A stretch of DNA of 9,172 bases from Lachnospiraceae bacterium (GTDB lineage Bacteria; Bacillota; Clostridia; Lachnospirales; Lachnospiraceae). The stretch covers positions 1 through 9,172 of the forward strand of contig JAEEKC010000126.1 in the NCBI GenBank assembly GCA_016282215.1. The letters are read 5' to 3'. The notes under the pieces are model-generated. The model saw only the letters and a list, made by a program, of their open reading frames with translations. It searched no databases and was not told the DNA's origin. Positions 1-7,395 of this stretch are shown one piece after another (the stretch's first letter is position 1; every line of letters begins with the position of its first letter). The position numbers and the translations under genes are program-made.

Positions 1-1560
1 ACTGTATTCGAGCGTATAATCCACATTTTCCGTCAGCACATCATATCCATACTGTACAACAGGTTTTGGCACAATATCCGATCCGGTAAATTCATACGTA
101 TCTTCTATGCCGCCGGCTGTGGCATTTCGAAGATCCTTGGCCACAGGCTCAGGTTCTTCACTGCTTCTGATCGTATAGTAAATCCTGTGAGTGCCGGTGT
201 AATTTCCAAGTCCGGAGATCTCACAACAGGCATCACCGATTCCGTTATTATTTGAGTATGTGACCCGGTAATCAACATTTTCCGTTAAAACCTTGCCGTT
301 ATCATCCAATACAGGCACAGGTTGAACAGGTGTATCGTCATATACGTAGGATTCATCAATTCCTGTGATGATCACTCTTTTGAGATCTGCCGGAGTGATC
401 GTAAACGGAAGTGTCGCAGTTTGATCGAAATTACCCATGCCGCTGATGGTAATGACCGCCCTATTGGCGGGTGCCTCAGACGCATTGAGATTGTTGTCAT
501 AGGTCAGCGTATAATCTATATCCTTTTGCAGCTGTTTATTCGCAAAAGTAACCACCGGCTCCGGTGTGATCTCTTCGCCGGTATATTCAAAGCTATCCTC
601 TGCAAGCTCTGCCTGTGCGGAATCGATCGTCACCGGCTTTATTGTAAACAGCAATGTCCTTTCACCTGTAAAATTACCGACTCCGGTAAATGTTATAGTT
701 GCCGTTCCCGCTTCAATATTATCGGCATAGTCCAATGTATAGTCCTCGCCTTTTACAAGGGCCTGCCCATCTTCTGAAATCACCGGATCCGGACAGATTA
801 CAGAGCCGGTATAGTAAAAGCTTTCCGTCAGATCTTTAATGGATATGTTATCTTTTGTCAGACTTGCTTTACTGATCTCGAAACTGATGGTCTTTTTACC
901 CTTATAATTTCCCTGCCCCATTACCGTAATCGAGGCAATTCCGACCTTCTGATTGTCGGAATAAGACAATTCATAATCTGTACCGGCTGCCAATGTTTTG
1001 TCGCCATCCTTTAATACCGGCTGCGGACAGATCGCAGATGTGCTGCTATAAGGATATGCTACTTCCATTCCACTCACTGTTGCGCGGCTGATCTCAGCCT
1101 GCGTAATGAAGAATTCAACCTTTTTCGTGCCGGTGAAATTACCTTTTCCGGTTATCTGAACATAAGCTGCAACGCCTTCAAGAGGATCATAAACTTTGGT
1201 ATTATTTCCGTAGGAAAGGGAATAATCCATATCTTTCTCCAGCGTTGTTTTACCAAACATAACGGCAGGCACAGGGGTTATGTCAGATCCGGTGAAGGTA
1301 TAAGATTCATTGATACCGGAAACTGTCAGCCCGGAAACAGCAGCCGGCGTGATCTTAAATGACAGCGTTACTTCCCCGGTATAGTCACCGATACCGGAAA
1401 TCGTGATGCTTGCATCGCCCACATTCAGATTATCTGAATAAGACAGCTTGTAATCAGTATCTTCTTCCAGCGTCAGATTAGATGCCTTCATTTTTACCAC
1501 AGGTACAGGAGAAATGTTGCTCCCCAGGTAAGTATAGGACTCATTCAGATTCGTCACGCT
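1..1560 (-). repeat. Seven tandem protein repeats of about 80 residues at the C-terminal side of the protease
   Basis: Within the protease, residues about 1105-1624 form a tandem array. The repeats are marked by E-S-[YF]-x-[YF]-T-G-like motifs at residues 1111, 1189, 1270, 1350, 1426, 1507 and 1591, a period of 76-84. Each complete unit then has a D-Y-x-[LV]-x-Y-x-[ND]-N segment, an I-x-G-x-G-N-[YF]-x-G segment and a final F-x-I-x-P-A-like strand. Unit 2 has an insertion before its Gly-rich segment, unit 6 has YDDTPV in place of the usual TG turn, and unit 7 is cut by the window edge. The copies are clearly diverged, so this looks like an old array. The beta-strand pattern suggests small Ig-like stalk modules, but I cannot assign a named family. 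Confidence 0.85.
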
Positions 1561-4500
1561 TACGTTCTCTTCGGTCAGCGTTGTCTGTGACACTGTTATC
1601 ACACAGGAAGCCGAATATCCGCCGTCATTCGATGTTGCCGTGATTGTTACCTTGCCTGCATGCTTTGCCGTTATAACGCCATCTTGATCCGGTCCGGAAA
1701 TGATTTCTTTTTCACTTCCGTCATCATTTACAACAGACCATTTGAATGTCTTGTCTGTCGCATTGGACGGACTGAATCCGGTACTAAGAGCTAAGGTACC
1801 CCCACAGTTTAGTGCTTTCGTGGCCGGGGTAAGGGTAATACCCGTAACGGCTACGTTTTTCACTGTGATGGTGCACGACGCGGTTTTATTTCCGTCTGTC
1901 GTCTCTGCGGTTATGACAGCCGTACCTTTCTTAATTCCGGTTACAACACCGTCTTCCACCGTTGCTATGGTTTCATTGGAACTTGACCAGGAAACGGTTT
2001 TATCATCCGCATTCGAGGGCGATACCGTTTCGGTAAGTGTCACCGTATCACCGACATAGATATCAGCACTTGTCTCATCAAGTGATATGCCTGTAACCGG
2101 ATGATAGATCGTAATATCAACTGCTATGGACTGACTGCGTGCAGGCAGCGCATCTATGGCAGATGCCTCACAATAGAAATAATGCGTTCCTTCATCCATG
2201 ACTGTCGGAAGCCTGTAACTACTTTTTGTGGCACCGGCTATAGGCGTTCCGTTTCCCGGCTCGTCATCCGTATCTTCATACCACTGATATGAGATCACGC
2301 CGGGGTTGCCTTCCGCAGAAACATCTGATGTGATCGTGGCATCGATACGACCGCTTTTCAGCACGGCGTCTTCACTTAAGACGGGCTTACCGAGTGTGAT
2401 CTGCCCCTGATAGGCAAGGACCGTGAGCACGCGGGATAAAGAACTATCAATATACCTGCCGCCATACTCCAGATAGATATAAAATAATCCGCTGGAATTG
2501 CTTTTTCCGTAAGCCGGCCTTATCACTTTTCCGTCATCACTCACACAATCCCAATCCGTATCGGTACCGCTTCCATTAACGTATCCTTCCGTAGCGACAC
2601 CTTTCACGGTAACACCGTACTTGACCGCATCCGGAGCCACCAGATCAGAACGGATCGCGGACATGGACTCATTGTTTCCTCTGATCAGATTCCACCAGTT
2701 CTTGTAGGGATTAGCTGTTCCAAACAGCCAGTTATATGCAGCATTTAACCGCGTATCAGCGTCAGCACTGTCAGCATCCGCATAAACAACGGAAAGATCC
2801 AATGTCTTCTCAGCGGTTGCTTCACCGGAGGTGATACGTGCTGTCAGCGTTACATCTCCATCCTCGATCTGACTGATAAGCGGAAGCGTGACCGTACCAT
2901 CTAATGCGATCACATCCGTGTTCGAGGATTCCCAGGTGATCGTGCTATCGTCTGAGGGATCCAAAAGACCTGTCAGTTTCAGATTACGATCAATGGCTTT
3001 CATATCGGCATTCCCGTTTTTGATCAGTGACCAGAGATTGTCAGCAATATTTGTTGCAGCCAGCACATCTTCTTCCGGAATACCGATCACTTTCAGTGTA
3101 AAGGTCTTCGATGCAGTCGTTTCCGCATCAACAGCATATGTGGCCGTCAGGGTAACCGTTTCATCGCTCGTTCCACGATATACTTTACCGTCTGTATCAA
3201 TCACAGACTCTTTCGAACTTGTCCAGGTGATGGGCACTCCGTACATGGAACTGATCAGTTTTAAGTCCGACCTGACATTGTATACGCTCCCGCCTGATCC
3301 ATTTGCATTTGCTCCTTTTATCGCATCCCATGTAAGGTTCTCTGTGATCGCTTCTGTAGCGGCTTCTCCGGATAATTTTGTGACCGCTTTGATCATAAAG
3401 TTTCCGTCAAATGTTTCCATACTGTTGGTATTAGACCCCAGCCAGTCCTTGCCGGATTGTCCGGGATTAGAAGCAACCGAAACATAAGCCGGTGTACCCC
3501 CTGTTGCAGTCAGTTTTACAACAACCGCAAAACAATTTCCGGCCTCCCCGATGAAACAGGGATAATCCAGATCCATGGTATACCAGCCGGGATAATCGAT
3601 AGAAACACCGGACGAATAATCAACAGATGCAAAATCGCTTTTCCCTGTAAAATTCGGTATAACGCCTATCTGCGCCGTGCAGCCGGCATCTGCGATCATG
3701 GCTTTCACTGATGTCACGAATTCGCCCTGATGTGCGGTTTCAAAAACCTTTGCGTAAATACTGGTTGTGGAATATCCTGTTGAATAATATGAATCCGTAT
3801 AATCATATTCATACACTGATTTAGAGGCATCATATTCTTCTACACCGTCAAAACAGAAGGTTGAAAGCGGAAAATTCGTATCCTCATAAGAAATCCAGAA
3901 ATAACCGTTGTCACCCCAGCCGCTTCCCCAGCAGTTTTTGACCAGCCATGCTCCGGATTTCTTTGGCTGTTTGCCTGCATTAAAATTACCGGTACCATAA
4001 TCGTCATCCCAGCCCACGATCTCTACCATATGTGAAGTATCCAGTACATCTTCATATCCATTGTTATATGTTATGGCACCATTATAAAAATATGATGCAG
4101 TTGCGCTGTTAAAGTATTCTCCGGCGCCGTCATTTGAAGTTCCCGTGGCATCTCCTTTCCAATACATGGAAGCACCTACACCGCCATTGTTTATGACTGC
4201 ATTTTTAATCGCAATGATTTCCGCTGAAGTAGGTTTCGTCGTTCCTGTCAAAAACAGGATGTTAAGCGGCGTATATCGTTTTGGAGCCTCCCGCAGGGAC
4301 TGAAGCGTCCTTGCCGGCGCACTCGGGTACAGATCCGTTTCCGGATAGGGCTCATCCTCTTCATATACGGCGCCATTGAGGCCTGTTCCTCGCATCAGAT
4401 AAGCAGCCGCATAACCGCGGTTTCCACCCTGCTCAACTCTTCTGCTTTCTCCTTCTACCGTGTTTCCATTTTGCGTACTGGTACAATAGGCCATATGGAT

Positions 4501-4872
4501 TTCTGAAAAATCCCTGGCAGTGTCATCGTTTTTCTTCAAATAGGCTTCCATTGTGCCATAGGTTCCGAAGGTCCAGCATAAACCATAGGATTCCTGATTT
4601 TTGACAGTTGTCTGATTTTCTCTGCCGTCATAACTGGAGGGGAGGATTTCGCTGCCAGCACCAGGACTGTTTCCGACAATTTCCACGCGCCTGTATCTTT
4701 TGTAGGAATACTGCGCGCTTTCGGGGATAATACCGCTGACGAAGGCTTTTTCCTGCTCATTGGCTGGTTCGGCAAATGCAGTTTCCGTTAAACTGATCGC
4801 TAATGCTGCAGTAGATAAAAGAACCGTTGTCGCCAGAAGCAATAACTGTTTCCATCTTCCTTTCATATGCAT
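1..4872 (-). CDS. Giant secreted papain-family (C1) cysteine protease with lectin-like domain, Ig-like stalk and tandem repeats (3' end outside window)
   Basis: This is an exported peptidase; its substrate is unknown. The first 1624 residues are visible, with no stop from 4872 to 1. The start ATG at 4872 follows GAGGAGGA by about 6 nt. A signal peptide covers residues 1-34, with likely cleavage AFA|EP. The C1 peptidase core (about 77-332) has oxyanion Gln93 and nucleophile Cys99 (NQESYGLCWTF), His281 (SHMVEIVGWDDD) and Asn313 (VKNCWGSGWGDNGYFWISY). A lectin-like domain typical of Firmicutes C1 proteases follows (about 345-499, ending VVVKLT...MIKAVTK). Next come atrophied bacterial Ig domains at 509-597 and 605-697, a degenerate third at about 705-823, an Ig-like domain with SYQWYED (825-923), a Big_2 domain (925-1004), a second Big_2-like domain (1005-1094), and seven copies of a 76-84 residue repeat from about 1105 to the edge. 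No propeptide family was recognised between the signal and the core. Any cell-wall anchor would lie outside the window. Transcription probably starts at the extended -10 promoter upstream. Confidence 0.93.
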   Translation of the reverse strand, partial: MHMKGRWKQLLLLATTVLLSTAALAISLTETAFAEPANEQEKAFVSGIIPESAQYSYKRYRRVEIVGNSPGAGSEILPSSYDGRENQTTVKNQESYGLCWTFGTYGTMEAYLKKNDDTARDFSEIHMAYCTSTQNGNTVEGESRRVEQGGNRGYAAAYLMRGTGLNGAVYEEDEPYPETDLYPSAPARTLQSLREAPKRYTPLNILFLTGTTKPTSAEIIAIKNAVINNGGVGASMYWKGDATGTSNDGAGEYFNSATASYFYNGAITYNNGYEDVLDTSHMVEIVGWDDDYGTGNFNAGKQPKKSGAWLVKNCWGSGWGDNGYFWISYEDTNFPLSTFCFDGVEEYDASKSVYEYDYTDSYYSTGYSTTSIYAKVFETAHQGEFVTSVKAMIADAGCTAQIGVIPNFTGKSDFASVDYSSGVSIDYPGWYTMDLDYPCFIGEAGNCFAVVVKLTATGGTPAYVSVASNPGQSGKDWLGSNTNSMETFDGNFMIKAVTKLSGEAATEAITENLTWDAIKGANANGSGGSVYNVRSDLKLISSMYGVPITWTSSKESVIDTDGKVYRGTSDETVTLTATYAVDAETTASKTFTLKVIGIPEEDVLAATNIADNLWSLIKNGNADMKAIDRNLKLTGLLDPSDDSTITWESSNTDVIALDGTVTLPLISQIEDGDVTLTARITSGEATAEKTLDLSVVYADADSADADTRLNAAYNWLFGTANPYKNWWNLIRGNNESMSAIRSDLVAPDAVKYGVTVKGVATEGYVNGSGTDTDWDCVSDDGKVIRPAYGKSNSSGLFYIYLEYGGRYIDSSLSRVLTVLAYQGQITLGKPVLSEDAVLKSGRIDATITSDVSAEGNPGVISYQWYEDTDDEPGNGTPIAGATKSSYRLPTVMDEGTHYFYCEASAIDALPARSQSIAVDITIYHPVTGISLDETSADIYVGDTVTLTETVSPSNADDKTVSWSSSNETIATVEDGVVTGIKKGTAVITAETTDGNKTASCTITVKNVAVTGITLTPATKALNCGGTLALSTGFSPSNATDKTFKWSVVNDDGSEKEIISGPDQDGVITAKHAGKVTITATSNDGGYSASCVITVSQTTLTEENVSVTNLNESYTYLGSNISPVPVVKMKASNLTLEEDTDYKLSYSDNLNVGDASITISGIGDYTGEVTLSFKITPAAVSGLTVSGINESYTFTGSDITPVPAVMFGKTTLEKDMDYSLSYGNNTKVYDPLEGVAAYVQITGKGNFTGTKKVEFFITQAEISRATVSGMEVAYPYSSTSAICPQPVLKDGDKTLAAGTDYELSYSDNQKVGIASITVMGQGNYKGKKTISFEISKASLTKDNISIKDLTESFYYTGSVICPDPVISEDGQALVKGEDYTLDYADNIEAGTATITFTGVGNFTGERTLLFTIKPVTIDSAQAELAEDSFEYTGEEITPEPVVTFANKQLQKDIDYTLTYDNNLNASEAPANRAVITISGMGNFDQTATLPFTITPADLKRVIITGIDESYVYDDTPVQPVPVLDDNGKVLTENVDYRVTYSNNNGIGDACCEISGLGNYTGTHRIYYTIRSSEEPEPVAKDLRNATAGGIEDTYEFTGSDIVPKPVVQYGYDVLTENVDYTLEYS

Positions 4873-4934
4873 AGGGATCCTCCTCAAATAATTACATATT
4901 GCATGACCGTCGCTCATCAAACCGGATTTCAAAC

Positions 4935-4984
4935 TGATTCAATCGTTCTCAGATTCGTTTTGCGTTTATGTTTTATGATTCAAT
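4935..4984 (-). repeat. 9-bp direct repeat pair in the protease promoter/leader
   Basis: ATTGAATCA (minus strand) occurs at 4976-4984 and again at 4935-4943, 41 bp apart. The first copy overlaps the start of the candidate -10 box and the second lies in the leader. Its role is unknown; it could be a weak regulator site or chance in AT-rich DNA. Confidence 0.35.
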
Positions 4985-5000
4985 TATAACAAAGCTTTGT
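4983..5000 (-). promoter_or_regulatory. Extended -10 promoter with abutting 12-bp palindrome, for the protease gene
   Basis: Read on the minus strand, TGTTATAAT is a perfect extended -10 (TGN plus TATAAT at 4983-4988). No good -35 lies at 16-18 bp spacing, where the sequence is the T-rich tail of the upstream terminator; extended -10 promoters often tolerate this. The perfect palindrome ACAAAGCTTTGT (4989-5000) fills the spacer next to the -10, a position where a bound dimeric repressor would block RNA polymerase. The predicted start is near 4976, giving a leader of about 104 nt. The promoter call is well supported by sequence; the operator role is inference. Confidence 0.65.
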
Positions 5001-5002
5001 AC

Positions 5003-5040
5003 AAAAAAACACCCCCAACTCCATTTCCGAAGTCGGGGGC
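5003..5040 (-). terminator. Intrinsic terminator of the Fn3-domain gene
   Basis: The 10-bp stem pairs 5031-5040 with 5011-5020, around a 10-nt loop. It is followed on the minus strand by seven T at 5003-5009, and lies 24 nt after the Fn3 gene stop. Two positions pair only as G-U, and only in minus-strand RNA; on plus-strand RNA they would be A-C mismatches. This confirms the direction. The T-tract runs directly into the next gene's promoter. Confidence 0.9.
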
Positions 5041-5064
5041 GTACATCATTTTTACTGAATTCGA

Positions 5065-6312
5065 TTATTTGTTTTCAGCTTCTCTCTTTGCGGTGTAAAG
5101 TGTTACATATACATCATTCTTAATATCGATTGCTGTAGATTTGCGTTTCTTGCCGCCGATCTTTACCTTGTCAGCTTTTACAAAGTAATAGTAATCCTGA
5201 CCTTCTGTCAGATTGTCATTTGTAAAGTTCAGCGTTTTGACAGTGGCGATCTTGGAATATTTGCCGCCGTCGGTTGTTGCGCGGTAAACCAGATACTGCT
5301 TTGCGCCTTCAACCTTATCCCAGCTCAGGGTAACTGCAGTGTTGGAAGCTTTTTTCACAGTTACATTTGCTTCCGGAATGCAATAGCAGGGCTTCGACCA
5401 TTCGCCATAGGACTTCACATCATTGAAGGTATTGTAGGTACGAACCTTAAAATAGAACGGTTTATTTTTCAGTTTCTTTAAGGTATAACCAACGCTTGCA
5501 AGATTTCTGCCTCTTACATTATAGGTCTTATATACCTTGTTATTGGACTTGTAGAGCTCGATCTGATATCCGCTCTCATATTTCGCAGTGTTTTCCCATG
5601 CAAGGCGGATATAGTTGGTGCGAACATCCCACTCAGCCAGTTCCAGACCACTGACAGCGCCTGCAGTGGTGATCGCTTTGTTGATGTAGCAGCATTTTTC
5701 AGATGCAAGGAAGGTATCCGTTACTTTTCTGATCGGATATACTGCAACATAATATGCTGTATCCGCTTTCAGATTGCTGAGCTTGATGGGGCCCTTTGTT
5801 ACAGTTGTCAGATCCTTTGCGGAAGCTGCGTCCGCGCCCATCTTGATCAGATATGCGGTTGCGCCGGGAGACTCGGTCCAGGCAAGGGTAATCGTATTGG
5901 ATGTTGCAGCAGTCTGCTCAAATGAAGTCATAACGACAGGAGCCGTTGCAGCTGCAGCTTTTGCCGGATCACTCTTTCCTGAAGAATCAACGGAAACTAC
6001 ATGGATCGCATAAGAGGTACCGGGTTTTAAGATCTTCTTCTCAACATCATTCAGGATGTATTCGTTTGCTCCGTTGGTACTTGCACTCTTGACAAGTGCG
6101 GTTTTTCCATCTGCTGTGTAGATGGATACTTCATAGTTTGTTGCTCCCGTCACTTTGGACCAGATCATTTTGATGCCGCTCTCGGTAGATATTTCCTGCC
6201 TCAGATCTGTCGGTGCAGCAGGTGCTGCAATAGCTGCTGTTGTCGCCGGAATGGAAAACAGCGCAGCAAGTCCGAGTGCAGCCAGGGTAATTCTCAGTTT
6301 CTTCATGCTCAT
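5065..6312 (-). CDS. Secreted protein with four fibronectin type III domains
   Basis: This 415-residue exported protein has no catalytic domain that I can see, so a binding, adhesion or scaffolding role outside the cell is likely but unproven. The start at 6312 follows AGGAGG (6321-6326) by 8 nt; the second ATG, two codons later, is spaced less well. The signal peptide is residues 1-29 or 1-30 (KKLR, then a hydrophobic run, with cleavage near AIA|AP). Fn3 domains lie at about 33-124, 126-216, 222-314 and 317-400. Each shows the hydrophobic-x-W strand B (IKMIW, ITLAW, IRLAW, VTLSW) and a Tyr-rich strand F (SYAIHVVSV, AYYVAVYPI, FYFKVRTYN, YYYFVKADK). The only cysteines are C207-C208 and C309-x-C311, at matching places at the ends of domains 2 and 3. 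No sortase motif or membrane anchor is visible, and the tail is short and charged. It lies 146 bp after tpiA and ends in a strong terminator. Confidence 0.9.
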   Translation of the reverse strand: MSMKKLRITLAALGLAALFSIPATTAAIAAPAAPTDLRQEISTESGIKMIWSKVTGATNYEVSIYTADGKTALVKSASTNGANEYILNDVEKKILKPGTSYAIHVVSVDSSGKSDPAKAAAATAPVVMTSFEQTAATSNTITLAWTESPGATAYLIKMGADAASAKDLTTVTKGPIKLSNLKADTAYYVAVYPIRKVTDTFLASEKCCYINKAITTAGAVSGLELAEWDVRTNYIRLAWENTAKYESGYQIELYKSNNKVYKTYNVRGRNLASVGYTLKKLKNKPFYFKVRTYNTFNDVKSYGEWSKPCYCIPEANVTVKKASNTAVTLSWDKVEGAKQYLVYRATTDGGKYSKIATVKTLNFTNDNLTEGQDYYYFVKADKVKIGGKKRKSTAIDIKNDVYVTLYTAKREAENK

Positions 6313-6358
6313 AGATGGCTCCTCCTGTTAAAAGATACAATATTTTGTGGTACTCCGC

Positions 6359-6433
6359 AGAAAATCCTCTATTCTTTCCGCTCCTAAGTTAGTATTGTAC
6401 TACTTTTTCACGAAGAAAGAAAGAGGATTTTCT
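6359..6433. repeat. 12-bp perfect inverted repeat flanking a candidate promoter
   Basis: AGAAAATCCTCT at 6359-6370 is exactly complementary to AGAGGATTTTCT at 6422-6433. After a small bulge, pairing continues with TCTTTC (6373-6378) and GAAAGA (6415-6420), leaving a loop of about 36 nt. The loop holds TACAAT, the best -10 box for the Fn3 gene. No T-tract follows on the minus strand, so a standard terminator for tpiA is doubtful. Possible roles are a paired operator site, an mRNA stability element or a weak terminator. Confidence 0.7.
6394..6399 (-). promoter_or_regulatory. Candidate -10 box for the Fn3 gene
   Basis: TACAAT on the minus strand matches the -10 consensus at five of six positions and lies about 80 bp before the start codon. 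The -35 region at 17 bp spacing (TTTCTT) is poor, so this is only a candidate. Read-through from tpiA is the alternative. Confidence 0.35.
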
Positions 6434-6458
6434 TAATTTTTCTTTAATTTATGTCAAC

Positions 6459-7211
6459 TTATTTGTTGTAGTTGACGATCTTACCAAAATCAGGTTTCAG
6501 AGAAGCGCCGCCGATGAGTCCGCCGTCGATATCCGGCTTGGAAAGGAGCTCTGCAGCATTGCCTGCATTCATGGATCCGCCATACTGGATACGTACTGCT
6601 TCTGCCGTATCTGCATCATACATCTCAGCGATCAGATCACGGATACCTTTGCAAACTTCCTGTGCCTGATCGGATGTTGCGGTCTTACCGGTGCCGATTG
6701 CCCAGATGGGCTCATAAGCGATAACCATGCTCTTTACCTGATCAGCGGTTACACCTGCCAGGTCAGATTTGATCTGCAGTCTGATCCAGTCCATGGTTAC
6801 ATCCATCTCTCTCTGCTCAAGGCTCTCGCCGCAGCAAAGGATCGGGGTAATGCCTGCCTCGAAAGCTTTCTTTACTTTCTTGTTCAGGAAGCAGTCATCC
6901 TCTTTGAAGTATTCTCTTCTCTCAGAGTGTCCGATGATCACAAATTCAACACCTGCATCCTTTAACATCGGTGCTGAAATCTCTCCGGTGTAAGCACCCT
7001 TGTCTTCAATGTAGAAGTTCTCAGCGCCCACATGCACATTTGAGCCTTTTACAGCCTGTGCTACGGGAACAATGTCGATCGCAGGTACGCAATATACAAC
7101 ATCTACCTCGTCATTCTTTACCAGATCCTTCAAGGTATCGCAAAGAGCCACTGCCTCTGAAGGTGTCATGTTCATTTTCCAGTTACCGGCGATGATCTTT
7201 CTTCTTGCCAT
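6459..7211 (-). CDS. tpiA: Triosephosphate isomerase
   Basis: This cytoplasmic TIM-barrel enzyme interconverts dihydroxyacetone phosphate and glyceraldehyde 3-phosphate in glycolysis and gluconeogenesis. The 250-residue length is the normal family size. All catalytic residues are present: Asn10 and Lys12 (AGNWKMN), His95 (IGHSERR) and Glu167 (AYEPIWAIGTG, which also holds the mobile loop 6 that closes over substrate). Phosphate is held by QYGGSM (209-214) and the GG pair at 234-235. The start ATG at 7211 follows GGAGG (7221-7225) by 9 nt. Pgk lies 300 bp upstream and gap beyond it, the common Firmicutes glycolytic order. No clear promoter precedes it, so co-transcription with pgk is plausible. 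No standard terminator follows. Confidence 0.98.
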   Translation of the reverse strand: MARRKIIAGNWKMNMTPSEAVALCDTLKDLVKNDEVDVVYCVPAIDIVPVAQAVKGSNVHVGAENFYIEDKGAYTGEISAPMLKDAGVEFVIIGHSERREYFKEDDCFLNKKVKKAFEAGITPILCCGESLEQREMDVTMDWIRLQIKSDLAGVTADQVKSMVIAYEPIWAIGTGKTATSDQAQEVCKGIRDLIAEMYDADTAEAVRIQYGGSMNAGNAAELLSKPDIDGGLIGGASLKPDFGKIVNYNK

Positions 7212-7233
7212 GGTATGTTTCCTCCATATTCTA

Positions 7234-7244
7234 AAATTTGAAAT
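7234..7244 (-). promoter_or_regulatory. Shared 11-bp AT-rich motif upstream of the tpiA ribosome binding site
   Basis: ATTTCAAATTT (minus strand) lies 8 nt before GGAGG of tpiA. The same 11 bases occur 4 nt before the AAGGAGG of pgk. AT-rich unpaired sequence just upstream of the Shine-Dalgarno can act as a translation enhancer; that role is inferred here. Confidence 0.45.
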
Positions 7245-7371
7245 ATTCCGCTCGGCTGGTTCGCAAGCATTTGCCTGCTACTTTCCGACAAATCGGAAGA
7301 TTCTATGCAACTGCTCATCGTTACCGTTATAGACGGGTCGTTTCGCAAATGCCATCCGGGCATTGCTCACT

Positions 7372-7395
7372 AAATTGCACATCCGTGTGCAATTT
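7372..7395 (-). other. Perfect 10-bp hairpin in the tpiA leader
   Basis: AAATTGCACA and TGTGCAATTT pair without mismatch around a TCCG loop (plus-strand reading). This is the strongest stem in the pgk-tpiA gap. It is symmetric in both directions and has no T-tract, so its function is not shown by sequence. Confidence 0.65.

Noticed and set aside
322..777. 151-residue plus-strand open frame antisense to the repeat array
   Set aside because: Its Cys/Arg-rich product arises from the reverse complement of the repeats and has no start signal.
1..1560. CRISPR or DNA-level tandem repeat
   Set aside because: The repetition is at protein level only; the DNA copies are diverged and fully in frame.
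2888..3487. 199-residue plus-strand open frame antisense to the protease
   Set aside because: The opposite strand holds clear aBig and lectin-like domains; the plus product resembles nothing and reflects codon bias of the minus gene.
4536..4775. Minus-strand 79-codon frame inside the protease
   Set aside because: It is out of frame with the C1 active-site segment, which is plainly coding in the main frame.
4873..4976. Riboswitch (for example cyclic di-GMP type) in the protease leader
   Set aside because: I saw no conserved riboswitch core or strong stem, only short AT-rich direct repeats.
6452..6457. Perfect TTGACA on the minus strand next to the tpiA stop as a -35 box
   Set aside because: No acceptable -10 lies 16-18 bp downstream; the nearest (GAAAAT) is at 19 bp and poor.
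7372..7395. Perfect hairpin as a terminator of pgk
   Set aside because: No T-tract follows on the minus strand, and it lies far (over 100 nt) past the stop.
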